NCBI GenBank assembly: GCA_016707895.1
Contig: JADJGV010000009.1
Location: 62,001-126,000, forward strand
Direction: 5' to 3'
Length of the DNA stretch: 64,000 bases
Source of the DNA: Myxococcales bacterium
Lineage (GTDB): Bacteria > Myxococcota_A > Polyangia > Haliangiales > Haliangiaceae
This document shows, piece after piece, positions 1 through 16,741 of this stretch. Position numbers and translations under genes: made by a program. Each line of letters starts with the position of its first letter. The stretch's first letter is position 1. The notes below the pieces were generated by a model. The model saw only the letters and a list, made by a program, of their open reading frames with translations. It was not told the DNA's origin and ran no database searches.

Positions 1-1
1 T

Positions 2-3244
<3,243 letters not shown>

Positions 3245-3322
3245 GCGCGCACCCTAGTGGATCTCTCTGATCGTGGCCAGCGGCCGCCGGCCGGGCCTTG
3301 CATCGACCGCGTCAGCGCCGCG

Positions 3323-4318
3323 TCACCGCGCCGTGATCTCGCTGCAGGTCACGGTGACCTCGCGCGTCGACGCGCCGACCGTCACGCTGCCCAGGCCACG
3401 GTCGTGGTCATCGACCAACCAGATCATGTCGCCGGGGCGCTTGCTGTAGCTGGTCACGGTGTTCGCCGACAGCGACGTGCGGGTGCCGCCGCCGTACTTC
3501 GGATCGGCCCCGAAGAACAGGCGAACGGTCTGGCCGCAGGTGCCGCGGAGCGTGACCGACACGGTCGCCGGCGCGGCGCTGGGCGCGGGGCGATCGTCGC
3601 TCGACCGGGGCGGCGGCGCCTGGGCGGCGCGGGCCGCCGCGTCCTGGTCGCGCTGGGCCTGCCGCGCCGCCGCGCGGTCCGCGGCCTGGGCCTCGCCCGC
3701 CGCGCGCGCCTGCAGGTAGTACGCGATGTCGGCCGCGCCGGCCCACGCGAGGCCGGCCTCGACGCGCTCGGCGCCGCTGTGCCGGAAGCACACGTCGAGC
3801 AGCGGGTAGCGCTCGTCGTCGCGCGCCACCGTCCGCATCCGCTTGCACAGGTCGGTGACCGACCGGGCGTCGCCCGCCTCGCCGTAGATCCCGAGCAGCG
3901 GCGCCACCGCCGGCAGCGTCGGCCGCGCCTCGACCGAGGCCTCGAGCGCCGCGCGCGCGGTCGCGCTATCGCCGGCGGCCAGGTACAGCTCGCCCTTGGC
4001 GGCGAGGGACGCCGGCGCGTCGGCGGGCGACTGCGCCGCGGCCGCGTCGAGGTAGCCGGCGGCCTCGGCGACCAGCGCCGCGCCGTCGGCCTTGCCACGC
4101 TCGACCGTGCCGGCGCCGTACAGCGTCTGCACCGTCACCGCGAACACGATCGCGTCCGGCGCCGCGTGCGACGCCTGGTACGCCGCGCGCGCCTCGATGA
4201 CGCGCTGGTTGTACGCGTCGTCGACCCCGGCTGTCGGCGAGGCCGTGCGGGGGACGATGAAGCAACCGGAGAGGGAGGCCGCGAGGGCCACGAGCGACGC
4301 TGCGGAGGTGCGCTTCAT
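3323..4318 (-). CDS. TPR-like lipoprotein of unknown function
   Basis: A predicted lipoprotein of about 331 residues. The start MKRTSAAS gives a classic signal with lipobox LSGC, so the ATG at 4318 is preferred to the in-frame ATG 24 bases upstream. Residues about 70-200 are Ala-rich helical repeats resembling tetratricopeptide repeats. A low-complexity Arg/Ala/Pro linker follows, then a C-terminal segment with several beta strands and two Cys. It is probably anchored in the inner or outer membrane facing the periplasm. No catalytic motif is visible. Confidence 0.78.
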   Translation of the reverse strand: MKRTSAASLVALAASLSGCFIVPRTASPTAGVDDAYNQRVIEARAAYQASHAAPDAIVFAVTVQTLYGAGTVERGKADGAALVAEAAGYLDAAAAQSPADAPASLAAKGELYLAAGDSATARAALEASVEARPTLPAVAPLLGIYGEAGDARSVTDLCKRMRTVARDDERYPLLDVCFRHSGAERVEAGLAWAGAADIAYYLQARAAGEAQAADRAAARQAQRDQDAAARAAQAPPPRSSDDRPAPSAAPATVSVTLRGTCGQTVRLFFGADPKYGGGTRTSLSANTVTSYSKRPGDMIWLVDDHDRGLGSVTVGASTREVTVTCSEITAR

Positions 4319-4413
4319 GATGCGAGGGCAGGTAGCACGCACCCCGGCGCGCTTCGACGACGACCGCGGCCGGGCCGCCGCGCGGTAATCGCGCTGTCAT
4401 TGCCGCCCGCAGC

Positions 4414-5379
4414 TCACGGTTGCGGCGCGGCCAGCGCGCGCTGCTGCTCGACCAGCCACGCCGCCCAGTCGCGGTCGTTGCGGTAGCGGCGCGCCTGGCT
4501 CTCGGCCGCCAGCGCGGCGCGCTCCGCGAGCGGCCGCGCCCGCCACCACGCCGGCGCGACCGCATCCTCGCGATGGATCAGATCAGTCGCCGCCGTGAAC
4601 TTGGCCCAGGTGTCGGTGCGGATCAGCGGCGGCCTCGCCTCGTCACCCGAGTTGTCCCACAGCTCCTCGTTGAGGTGGACGTAGCCGCCGTCCTCGGTCC
4701 AGCGCGCCACCAGCGCCGCCGCCAGCGCCGCACGATCGACCGTCTCGGGCCGCTCGCCGCCGCGCTCGAGCAGCCGCAGCGCCAGCGCCACGGCGGTTTC
4801 GTCCACCGTCGGCGCCTGCAGCGCCAGCGCGAGCAGCCAGACCGTGCGGCCATCGGCCATGGCCAGGAACGCCTCCAGCTCGACGTGGCGCAAGAGTCCG
4901 GCGGCGAGCAGCCGCGCGATATCGGCGTCGGCGACCTCCCAGCTGGTCGCGATGTAGGTCATGCGTTCGATGACCGCGGCCGTCTGTGGGGTCATCCGCG
5001 TCAGATCGGTGCTGCGCACCGCGATGCCAGCAGCGGCGATCGCTACGGCGGTGCTCTCGCCCCGGTACTTCCGATCACCCGCGCACCGTCGCGCCAACAG
5101 CTGCCGTGGCGGATCCAGCACATCGACGCGCCCTCGCCGCGCCAGCGCCGCGCTCAGCACGCACAGCGTGTCAAGGTGCGCCGCCTCCGCGGCCGCCGCG
5201 ATCGCAGCTGGGGCTCGCACGAGCCACGTCGCCACGAACTCATCCGCCAGCGCCGGCGTGGGGTGGGCGTCGAGCACGGCTACGTCGCCTGCAATCGTCG
5301 CGTGCGGCAACGTCGGCCCCCGCGGCGCGCATGCCACCAGCGCGGTCGCCGCAGCCATCGCGATCGGGCGCGTGCTCAT
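4414..5379 (-). CDS. Lipoprotein translationally coupled to the eCIS-core transglutaminase gene
   Basis: A 321-residue mainly helical protein with an N-terminal signal ending in the lipobox LVAC (residues about 14-17), so it is likely membrane-anchored in the periplasm. I recognise no family. Its ATG overlaps the TGA of the upstream eCIS-core/transglutaminase gene (ATGA, 5376-5379), which implies co-expression. That position is where a cognate immunity or processing partner of a toxin would often lie, but this is inference only. Leader and downstream region show nothing else of note. Confidence 0.75.
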   Translation of the reverse strand: MSTRPIAMAAATALVACAPRGPTLPHATIAGDVAVLDAHPTPALADEFVATWLVRAPAAIAAAAEAAHLDTLCVLSAALARRGRVDVLDPPRQLLARRCAGDRKYRGESTAVAIAAAGIAVRSTDLTRMTPQTAAVIERMTYIATSWEVADADIARLLAAGLLRHVELEAFLAMADGRTVWLLALALQAPTVDETAVALALRLLERGGERPETVDRAALAAALVARWTEDGGYVHLNEELWDNSGDEARPPLIRTDTWAKFTAATDLIHREDAVAPAWWRARPLAERAALAAESQARRYRNDRDWAAWLVEQQRALAAPQP

Positions 5380-6842
5380 CGCGGCTCCACCGCGGATCGC
5401 GCGGATCGCCGTACGCGATCGAGGCGCGGACCAGGGATCGTGTCAGCCGTGACGGTCTCGCTCGCGAGTGGCTCCTTGATCTCGTCGGCGGGGTCCGGTG
5501 GCTGGTTGAACTGATCCGCCAGCTCCTGCCGGATCGCCTGCTCGTTTGCGTCCTGCACGCCGAACCCGCGGAAGCGCACCTCGCCACCGAAGTGGCCCAT
5601 GCACAGCGTGTTCTCGCCCTGCCAGTACCCGCCCGGGTGCTTGTCCCGGTACCGCTTGTCGTTCGCGAAGTACACCCAGTCGCCGGTGAGCAGCTCGTCT
5701 ACCGAGCCGACCGACACGACCTCGAGCAGGCCCTCGCGCACGAGCGCGTTGATACCACCGACGGTCTTGTCGGTCGACAGCACCAGCCCGGCCGGGTGAT
5801 GGCGATCGAACTGCTCGTCGCCGATCGCGTCGAGTTGCCCCTTGTAGACCGCCGCCGCGGTCATCGTGAAGCACTCCAGCCGCCACGGCTCGTCGCCCTC
5901 CTCGTAGATGCTCCGGATCGCGGCCGACGCCTTCACGCCGGGCTTCACCCGCCAGCTGAACCGTCCCGCGAGCTTCTGCCAGAACCGCGGATCGAGCTGC
6001 GGCTGCGCGTCCTCGTCGGGGTACTGACACGACGCCGGCTGGTCGAGGTTCGCCACCGTACGGTCGCGCATCACGAGCGTGCGCTCGAGCTCGATCACCG
6101 ACGCGAACTCGAACGTCCGGTCCTGCATGCCCATCTGGCGCAGCGTCAGGCGCATGTTCACGTTCGGCTGCTGGCGGCGCGCGCGTTCGCGCTGGTCCGG
6201 CGGGGCCGCATCGACGACGGGGTACTTGGCCTTGAGGCGCTCGAGGAACAGGTCGATGTCCTGCGCGTCCCAGGGGTGGCCGCCGACGATGATCTTGCGT
6301 CGCACCGGCCCCGCGGGTTGCTGCGTGTGGGCCAGTTCGTGGGCGATCAGCCGGTCGCCGTCGGGTGTCCCCGGCCGGAACTCCCCCGGCGCGAACGCGA
6401 TCTCGGCGCCGACGCTGTGCGCCTGCGCGCCGAGCCTCGCGCTGTCACCGCCGTCGCCGTCGCGCACGCGGACGTGACCGAGCGACACGCCCATCGCCGC
6501 CTCGAAGCGGTGGCGATGCTGCGCGAACGTTCCGCCCGCCTCCGGCGCCGGCGGCAGGCGCCCGACGATCGCCTCGGCGTGGCGGTCGGCGTCGGCCTCC
6601 TCCGCGGCGGTCTCGACCGGTGGCTCCGCGCCGCTCGCCGTCTCGAGGTGCAGCGAGAACGCCGCGTCGAAGTCGATCGGCGGCTGCACGCCCGCGGGCG
6701 GCGTGGGCTTGGGCGCTGGCGCGGCCGGGCGCGGGCTACCGGCGTAGCGCGTCGCCGCGGTCGACCCCGCGCCGGCGCGGGACGGCTTCGCGGGGCCCGC
6801 GGCGGTGGTCGTCTGGGCATCGCTACCGTGCTGGCGGGGCAT
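5376..6842 (-). CDS. eCIS-core (DUF4157) protein with C-terminal Tgl-like transglutaminase domain
   Basis: A 488-residue protein. Residues 1-100 are a Pro/Ala-rich disordered tail. Residues about 105-175 match the DUF4157 eCIS-core domain, ending in LIAHELAHTQQ (HExxH at 168-172). Residues 183-430 align by eye with the Bacillus spore protein-glutamine gamma-glutamyltransferase Tgl: KIIVGGHPWDAQDI near the start, WRLECF (E323, C324) matching the Tgl catalytic Glu115-Cys116, and GDWVYF followed by YWQGEN (E410) matching Glu187. Tgl crosslinks proteins through Gln-Lys isopeptide bonds. The start ATG at 6842 is chosen because the domain order begins there; longer upstream reading is spurious. DUF4157 proteins are commonly cargo or companions of extracellular contractile injection systems, so an effector role is inferred. 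Confidence 0.82.
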   Translation of the reverse strand: MPRQHGSDAQTTTAAGPAKPSRAGAGSTAATRYAGSPRPAAPAPKPTPPAGVQPPIDFDAAFSLHLETASGAEPPVETAAEEADADRHAEAIVGRLPPAPEAGGTFAQHRHRFEAAMGVSLGHVRVRDGDGGDSARLGAQAHSVGAEIAFAPGEFRPGTPDGDRLIAHELAHTQQPAGPVRRKIIVGGHPWDAQDIDLFLERLKAKYPVVDAAPPDQRERARRQQPNVNMRLTLRQMGMQDRTFEFASVIELERTLVMRDRTVANLDQPASCQYPDEDAQPQLDPRFWQKLAGRFSWRVKPGVKASAAIRSIYEEGDEPWRLECFTMTAAAVYKGQLDAIGDEQFDRHHPAGLVLSTDKTVGGINALVREGLLEVVSVGSVDELLTGDWVYFANDKRYRDKHPGGYWQGENTLCMGHFGGEVRFRGFGVQDANEQAIRQELADQFNQPPDPADEIKEPLASETVTADTIPGPRLDRVRRSARSAVEPR

Positions 6843-7054
6843 CGTGCGCTGGCTATCGACCGCTCGCGCCCGCGGTTGCGCGCTTCCGCGGAAACGCGCG
6901 CGGTGACGCAGGTCACGCCCGCGCCCGCTCGCCGATCGGCTACCGAACGAGCCGCGCCGTTCGCCGAGGCGCACGGGCTCGGCGCCTACGACGGGATGGA
7001 CGTGGGGGCGATCGACGCGCCCTGACGCGCGCGGCTGCTCAACGCTCGGCGACC

Positions 7055-7645
7055 TCAGTCGTCCGCGCCGACCAGCGTCGCGTCGAACGCGATCGCCGGC
7101 CACACCGACTGCCGCAGCGCGGGCAGGTGGCGCTGGACGCGGCCGAGCTCGGCGGGGTCGGTGACGTTGCGGCGGCGGTGCCAGGCGAGCATGCCAGCCT
7201 CGAACTGCGCGGCGAGCTCGTCCCAGCTGCGGTAGCGGCGCTGGAGGCCGGTGGCGATCTTCCTGGCCTCGGTCCAGCAGGCGTCGTCGTCGAGGAAGGT
7301 GGCGGCGCGGCCGATGCGCAACAGATCGAGGGCGCGCACCTGGTCCCAGGCGGGGTTGCCGGTCTGGCCGTCCTTGAGCTCGGCGATGACCTTCCACAGG
7401 TGGCCGGGGCCGGTGGCGCCGTACCAGCTGGCGAGCGAGGCGGCGGCGCGGTCCTGGGCCCAGGTGCCGCAGTCCTCGCCGCCGGTCCACAGCGCGTAGG
7501 CGCCGTGCACCCAGCGCCGCAGCGCGGCGGCGCGGCGCTTGCCGCGCGCGATGGTGACGAAGCCGATGATGGCGCCGAGCAAGATGACGGCGACGGCGAC
7601 GATCGGGACGAGGACCGCGGGGCGCAACAGCGACGAGGACTCCAT
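7055..7645 (-). CDS. DUF1266-like membrane-anchored protein
   Basis: A 196-residue protein with one hydrophobic helix at about residues 9-32, followed by a basic stop-transfer patch (GKRRAAALRR). The cytoplasmic part carries a pattern typical of DUF1266: NPAWDQVRALDLLRIGRAA, then a conserved WTEAR region and the SWDEL segment ending with W-H. The function of DUF1266 is unknown. The ATG at 7645 is selected because it precedes the hydrophobic helix; a longer frame through the neighbouring gene is a shadow. It lies 44 bases downstream of the Sel1 gene, on the same strand. Confidence 0.72.
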   Translation of the reverse strand: MESSSLLRPAVLVPIVAVAVILLGAIIGFVTIARGKRRAAALRRWVHGAYALWTGGEDCGTWAQDRAAASLASWYGATGPGHLWKVIAELKDGQTGNPAWDQVRALDLLRIGRAATFLDDDACWTEARKIATGLQRRYRSWDELAAQFEAGMLAWHRRRNVTDPAELGRVQRHLPALRQSVWPAIAFDATLVGADD

Positions 7646-7689
7646 GGGTGTCCAGGTAGAGTCGCGCCGCGCCCGATCGTGACGCGCGG

Positions 7690-8598
7690 CTAGTCGTCGT
7701 CGGCGCGCGGGTCGTCGAGGCCGACGGCGGCCAGCAGCTCCCAGGCGGCGAAGCCGGCGGCGTCGGCGTCGTCGAGCCAGCGGCGGGCGTCGGCGGCGGT
7801 GCCGGCGAGGTCGCCGCTCAGCACCATCACGCCGAGCATCGCGGCGGCCCGGCCGTTGCCGGCGGCGGCGGCGCGGCGGTAGTAGGCGGCGGCCTCGGCC
7901 ATGTCGGGCGCGCCGTGATCGCCGCGGGCGTAGGCGGCGCCGAGGTTGTAGAGCGCGCGCCCGTGGCCGCCGTCGGCGGCGCGGCGCAGCCACGCCGCGG
8001 CCTGCGCGGCGTCGGCGTCGACGCCCAGGCCCTGCGCGTAGCAGAGCGACAGCTCGAACTGCGCGTCGAGGTCGCCGCGCTCGGCGGCGGCGTGGTGGGT
8101 GCGCGCGCTGGTCGCGACGTCGCCGAGCCAGTTCTCGACCAGGCCACGCTGGTACAGCTCGGCGGCGCTCGGATCGGTCAACGCGACCAGCAGCGCGTGG
8201 GCGCGCCGCTGGTTGTCGGCCGACGAGTGCCGGGCCATCCGCGCGAACTGCGTGACCGCCGCGCGGCGCCCGAGGCGCGCCGCCTGGGCGTAGCCGCGCA
8301 GCGCCGCCGCCAGCGCCGGCTCGTCGTCGACGATCTCGGCCACCTCGGTCGGCCACGGGCGGGCGTCGGCGTCGTCGGGATCGACCCCGCCGAACGCGCC
8401 TTGCGGCTTGAGCGCCGCGAGGTAGCTGTCGCCGAGCAGCGCCCAGGCGTCGGCGTCGCCGGCGGTCGCCGCGGCCCACAGCGCGGCGAGCATCTCGGCC
8501 TCCATCGCCGGCACGTCGGCGACCAGCCCGATCAGCGCGTCGCCGCGTACGAACCGCTGGTACAGCGCCGCGCCGCGCTCGAAGTCGTCGTCGCGCAT
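7690..8598 (-). CDS. Sel1-repeat protein
   Basis: A 302-residue soluble protein. The C-terminal half contains Sel1/TPR-like repeats, for example AQFELSLCYAQGLGVDADAA, AAWLRRAADGG and ALYNLGAAYARGD, spaced about 36 residues apart. Such repeats form a protein-interaction solenoid. It starts 10 bases after the stop of the sigma-54 activator gene and is followed by the DUF1266-like gene, so the three are probably co-transcribed. No signal peptide is seen; partner unknown. Confidence 0.8.
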   Translation of the reverse strand: MRDDDFERGAALYQRFVRGDALIGLVADVPAMEAEMLAALWAAATAGDADAWALLGDSYLAALKPQGAFGGVDPDDADARPWPTEVAEIVDDEPALAAALRGYAQAARLGRRAAVTQFARMARHSSADNQRRAHALLVALTDPSAAELYQRGLVENWLGDVATSARTHHAAAERGDLDAQFELSLCYAQGLGVDADAAQAAAWLRRAADGGHGRALYNLGAAYARGDHGAPDMAEAAAYYRRAAAAGNGRAAAMLGVMVLSGDLAGTAADARRWLDDADAAGFAAWELLAAVGLDDPRADDD

Positions 8599-8608
8599 GG
8601 GTCGCCGC

Positions 8609-10004
<1,396 letters not shown>

Positions 10005-10143
10005 GGTCGCGAGTGTGACAACTCGGCGCAACGAGGGCAACCACAATCGGAGCTGTTTTGCCGTCAAGCTGTAACGGCGCCGATGCCGTCGTGCCTCGCA
10101 TCGATCCTTATGGAATCGATGGAGAATCTACCCCTGCGACACC

Positions 10144-10803
10144 TCAGGACGGCAGGTCGAGCGCCCAGCGCAGGGCCGTGCGCGTGTCGGTCCAGGCCCG
10201 CTCGTCGACCTCGAGATAGGGCACCTCGACCGTCACGACCTCCAGGCCACGGTCCAGGCCGTACTTCGAGCCGAACGAGCCCGGGGTCGGGTAGCCGATA
10301 TCACCCGCGGCGGGGTATCCCGCGAGCCGGGCCATCTCCTCGGCCAGCGCCTGGCCGCGCCCGTCCCAGTTCATCACCCGAAAGGTGGCATGCAGGGCGA
10401 TCAGCCGCTCGGCGCCGCTGCGATCGATCAGCGACGCCAGGGCCTGGGTCTCGGGCTCGCTCTCGGGCGTCGCGCCCGGGAAGTAGCCGCCCTGGTAGGT
10501 CGCGACCCAGTTGGTCGCGGCGAAGTTGCGGTTGAGGTCGACGTCGCGCGCGTTGTTCTTGCTGCCGCCCAGCAGGCCGTCGACGTTGACCACCGGGATG
10601 ATCCAGGTCTCGCGTCCGGGCGGTCGGTCGAGCAGCTCCTCGATCAGCCGCTCGGCCTGCAGCCGCGAGGCCGGCTCGTCGCCGTGGATCGCGCCGAACA
10701 CGATGGCCGGCGGCCGCGGCTTGGCGTACCGCGGCGGCGAGAACACGATCGCCTCGATCGGGCGACCGCTGACCGTCGTGCCGATGACCTCGTCGCGAGC
10801 CAT
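10144..10803 (-). CDS. MpaA-like M14 zinc carboxypeptidase/amidase
   Basis: A 219-residue single-domain M14 metallopeptidase without a signal peptide. Zinc ligands are H40 and E43 (GAIHGDE) and H138 (ALHATF); the general-base glutamate is E193 (VTVEVP), and NRNF lies in the substrate pocket. Cytosolic members such as MpaA cleave the D-Glu/meso-diaminopimelate bond of recycled muropeptides, so a role in peptidoglycan recycling is likely. It is followed 46 bases on by the start-distant end of the zinc-ribbon gene, same strand. Length is usual for MpaA-type enzymes. Confidence 0.85.
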   Translation of the reverse strand: MARDEVIGTTVSGRPIEAIVFSPPRYAKPRPPAIVFGAIHGDEPASRLQAERLIEELLDRPPGRETWIIPVVNVDGLLGGSKNNARDVDLNRNFAATNWVATYQGGYFPGATPESEPETQALASLIDRSGAERLIALHATFRVMNWDGRGQALAEEMARLAGYPAAGDIGYPTPGSFGSKYGLDRGLEVVTVEVPYLEVDERAWTDTRTALRWALDLPS

Positions 10804-10849
10804 GCTCAGCTCCCCGCCCGACGCAGACGCAGCGGGTCCACGCGCGCGC

Positions 10850-12601
10850 TCAATGCTCGAGGTTCTTGCCGAGCACGGTGGCCAGGCCGTAGCCGATGAA
10901 GGCCAGCCACGCCGCGATCACCCAGCCGCCGAACAGCGCGCCGTTGAAGTCGCGCTTCACCACCTCGCCGATGTGGCCCATCACCAGCAGCGTGCCGTAG
11001 CTCAGCACCACGCCGGTGACGATGATCATCCACGCGATGATCTTGGCGCCGCCGGTCGACGGCGCGGGCAGCCAGCACAGCAGCGCCAGCGCGGCCAGCA
11101 CCACCGGGTAGAGCTGCAGGAGCGCGATGACCTTGGCCTTGCCAGGCGCCTTGCCGATGCTGTCGATGATCATCTTGATCTTCGGGTCGGCGCCGCCCTC
11201 GGGCACCAGCAACGGCAAGAGGATGCACAGCGCGCCGACCGTGGCGAGGATGCGCGGCAGCATCTGCGACTTGTACTCGTGGCGCAGCAGCAGGCCGGGG
11301 ACCAGCGTCAGGAAGCCGACGAACTCGACGATCTCCTGCCAGCGGATCTTCGGCGCGTTCTTGAGATCGTCGACGACGAAGTGCAGCGCGAGCGGCACCA
11401 GCCCGAGCACCGCGGCCAGGAGGCCGCGCGGCACGTTGGCCAGCGACACGATGCCGAACACCAGCGCGAGCACGCCGGCGGCGGCCAGGTACACCTGATC
11501 GAACTTGGCGATGGCGCCGCCGTCGCCCTTGAGCAGATCCCAGCGGAACACGGTCTTGCCGTGCAGCGTCAGCGGGGCGACGAACGAGACGATCAGCAGC
11601 GCGCCGAAGACGATCAGCACGAGGCGCAGGCCGTCGGCGTAGGGATCGCGCGGCGCGCCGGCGCGGGCAGCGGTGCGCGACGCGAGGTACGGGGGCGCCA
11701 TCGGCTGGCCCATCGGCTGGCCCATCGGCTGGCCCATCGGCATCGGCGGCTGGTACGCCGGCTGACCCATCGGCGGCTGGTACGCCGGCGGCTGGTACGC
11801 CGGTGGCGGCATGCCAGCGCCAGGAAGCGGGCCGGGGCCGCCGAAGCCACCGCCGGGAGGCATGCCGGCGCCCGGCATCGGGCCGGGGCCACCGAAGCCG
11901 CCGGGGCCGGGGCCGCCGAAGCCGCCGGGGCCGGGGCCGGGGCCGGGGCCGCCGAAGCCGCCGGGTCCCGGGGCCGGGATCGTGGGCGCGGGCTGGGCGA
12001 ACACCGTCGAGGCGCTGGCCGCGGACGGCGCGGGGCCGCCGTAGGCCGAGGGCGCGGGCATCGTGGCGGCGGGCGGGAAGGCCTGCGCGCCGGGGTTGGG
12101 GCCGCCGTAGGCCGAGGGCGCGGGCATCGTGGCGGCGGGCGGGAAGGCCTGCGCGCCGGGGCCCTGCGGCATCGACGGCGCGGGGGCCGCGAACATCGTC
12201 TTCGCGGCGGCGGCGCTGCTCGGCGCTCCCGGCGGCGGGCCGCCCATCGGTCCACCCATCGGCGGGCCCATCGGGCCGCCCATGCCGGGGCCGGGCAGCG
12301 GACCGGGCGACGCCAGGGTCTGCGCGACGCCGAGGTTGGCGGGGCCGGGCGACGCCAGGGTCTGCGCGACGCCGAGGTTGCCCGGCGGCGCCGCGGGCGG
12401 CGGCATCGCCACGCCCGGCGCCGGTTGCAGCCCCTTGGCCTGCATGTCCTTCATCACGTCGCCGGCCTGCCAACCCATCACGGTCTTGGCGTTGGCCGCG
12501 CCCGCGGGCGGCGGCGCCGCGGCGGGCTGCTTGGCGCCGCAGAACACGCAATGCATCGCGGCGTCAGGCAGGTCCTTCGCGCAGCTCGTACACTTCTTCA
12601 C
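10850..12601 (-). CDS. Zinc-ribbon, Pro/Gly-rich linker, polytopic membrane protein
   Basis: A 583-residue protein. A zinc ribbon with C4-x2-C7 and C18-x2-C21 opens it; a 270-residue Pro/Gly/Ala/Met-rich linker follows, containing two direct repeats of LGVAQTLASPGP and of GAQAFPPAATMPAPSAYGG plus PMGQ units. The C-terminal 230 residues hold about six to eight hydrophobic helices. The GTG start at 12601 is preferred because GGGAGAG lies just upstream and the CxxC motif begins immediately; an upstream ATG would add 26 unlikely residues. Similar domain order is common in myxobacteria. Function unknown. Confidence 0.72.
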   Translation of the reverse strand: MKKCTSCAKDLPDAAMHCVFCGAKQPAAAPPPAGAANAKTVMGWQAGDVMKDMQAKGLQPAPGVAMPPPAAPPGNLGVAQTLASPGPANLGVAQTLASPGPLPGPGMGGPMGPPMGGPMGGPPPGAPSSAAAAKTMFAAPAPSMPQGPGAQAFPPAATMPAPSAYGGPNPGAQAFPPAATMPAPSAYGGPAPSAASASTVFAQPAPTIPAPGPGGFGGPGPGPGPGGFGGPGPGGFGGPGPMPGAGMPPGGGFGGPGPLPGAGMPPPAYQPPAYQPPMGQPAYQPPMPMGQPMGQPMGQPMAPPYLASRTAARAGAPRDPYADGLRLVLIVFGALLIVSFVAPLTLHGKTVFRWDLLKGDGGAIAKFDQVYLAAAGVLALVFGIVSLANVPRGLLAAVLGLVPLALHFVVDDLKNAPKIRWQEIVEFVGFLTLVPGLLLRHEYKSQMLPRILATVGALCILLPLLVPEGGADPKIKMIIDSIGKAPGKAKVIALLQLYPVVLAALALLCWLPAPSTGGAKIIAWMIIVTGVVLSYGTLLVMGHIGEVVKRDFNGALFGGWVIAAWLAFIGYGLATVLGKNLEH

Positions 12602-12710
12602 GGTGCTCTCCCGACGGGCCCGCGGGGTGCGGCCCGAGAAACTCTCGCTCATTACCGCCCGGCGGTCGACCCCTGTCAATCACGACCCGCGGCAAAGCCC
12701 GCTCACACGC

Positions 12711-15604
<2,894 letters not shown>

Positions 15605-15608
15605 GGCG

Positions 15609-15902
15609 CTACTCGCGGATCACCGCCGGCACGACGAAGCCGCCGTCGGCGACCACCGCCGCGCCGCCGGTCGCCACCTCGACCGGCAGGGTCGGGCCGG
15701 GCACGTCGTCGCGCAGCCGCAGCGTCATCGCCACCGCGTGGGTCATCGGCTCGACGCCCGCGGTGTCGACCTCGCCCAGCATCGCCACGTGTTCGAGGAT
15801 CGCGCCCAACTCGCCGCGCAGCCGCTCGCGGGTCCCGTCGTCGATCGCCAGCCGCGCCAGGTGCGCCAGCTCGTCGACCTCGGCGCGCGACAGGAGCTTC
15901 AC
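15609..15902 (-). CDS. gatC: Aspartyl/glutamyl-tRNA amidotransferase subunit C
   Basis: A 97-residue GatC, recognised by VDELAHLARLAIDD near the N-terminus and the C-terminal GFVVPAVI segment. This small belt subunit wraps around GatA and stabilises the GatCAB complex. Its ATG overlaps the TGA of the upstream GntR-family regulator by four bases (15899-15902), giving translational coupling. Confidence 0.92.
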   Translation of the reverse strand: MKLLSRAEVDELAHLARLAIDDGTRERLRGELGAILEHVAMLGEVDTAGVEPMTHAVAMTLRLRDDVPGPTLPVEVATGGAAVVADGGFVVPAVIRE

Positions 15903-16642
15903 GCAGCAGGCAGGGGCTGCGGCGACAGCTCGCTGCGGCCGCCCATGCGCGCGGCCAGCTCGGCGCCGGTGCGCAGGTGATCGTCGGCGACCTTGGCGGC
16001 GCGCTCGGCGTCCTTGGCGCCCACCGCGTCGAGCAGCGCCCGGTGGTGCGCGCGCACGGCCTCGGGCGACGCGGTCAGGTTCGCGAGCAGCGGCATGTAC
16101 GAGCGCACGCCCTCGCGGACCGTGTTGATCAGCAGGCCCATGACGGTGTTGCCCGCGACCTGGGTCAGCGCGACGTAGAACTCGAAGTCGACCTCGAACA
16201 GCTCGGTCGGCGTCGCCGCGGCGTCGGCCTTGTCGGCGAGGGCCTTGAGCCGGACCAGCCCGTCGGGGCTGGCGCGGTACGCCGCCAGCCGCGCGATCTC
16301 GCGGCCGAAGATGCGCCGCAGCTCGAGCATGTCGCGGATGAGCTCGGGGTGGTTGCGCCCGGCGAGCGGCAGCAGGTGCTGCACCAGCTCGATTCCGCCG
16401 GTCTCCATGAAGTTGGTGACTCGCGTGCCGTCGCCCTGCCGGATGCGCACCAGCCCGAGGTGCTCGAGCTTCTTCAGCGCCTCGCGCAGCGACGCCCGGT
16501 TGACGCCGAGCCGCTTGGACAGGTCGCGCTCCGGGGGCAGCTTGGAGCCTGGAGGGTACTGCCCGGTGAGGATCAGCGAGCGCAGTTGCTCGACGATCTC
16601 CTCGGCAACGCGTTGCTTTTCAACCGGCTTCAGGATCGACAC
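15899..16642 (-). CDS. FadR-subfamily GntR transcriptional regulator
   Basis: A 247-residue regulator. Residues 1-75 form a GntR winged helix (IVEQLRSLILTGQYPPGSKL, LGVNRASLREALKKLEHLGL). Residues about 90-235 form an FCD effector domain with the expected metal-binding positions (D in ELFEVDFEFYVAL, and AHHRALLDA). FCD regulators usually sense small carboxylic acids. It is the first gene of an overlapping run with gatC, gatA and gatB, an unusual place for such a regulator; it may also control itself. The start is GTG at 16642. Confidence 0.88.
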   Translation of the reverse strand: MSILKPVEKQRVAEEIVEQLRSLILTGQYPPGSKLPPERDLSKRLGVNRASLREALKKLEHLGLVRIRQGDGTRVTNFMETGGIELVQHLLPLAGRNHPELIRDMLELRRIFGREIARLAAYRASPDGLVRLKALADKADAAATPTELFEVDFEFYVALTQVAGNTVMGLLINTVREGVRSYMPLLANLTASPEAVRAHHRALLDAVGAKDAERAAKVADDHLRTGAELAARMGGRSELSPQPLPAA

Positions 16643-16741
16643 GGGCAGAGGTTAACTCGTCCGACCCCCGCTGTGAAAGGCCCTCGGCCGGTGGATTGGG
16701 GCGCTTGTGACCGCCGCCAACACCGTGATAGCTCTCGGGTC

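Noticed and set aside
7055..8479. 474-codon minus-strand frame joining the DUF1266-like and Sel1 regions
   Set aside because: Its upstream part is an out-of-frame shadow of the Sel1 gene; only the part after 7645 is coherent.
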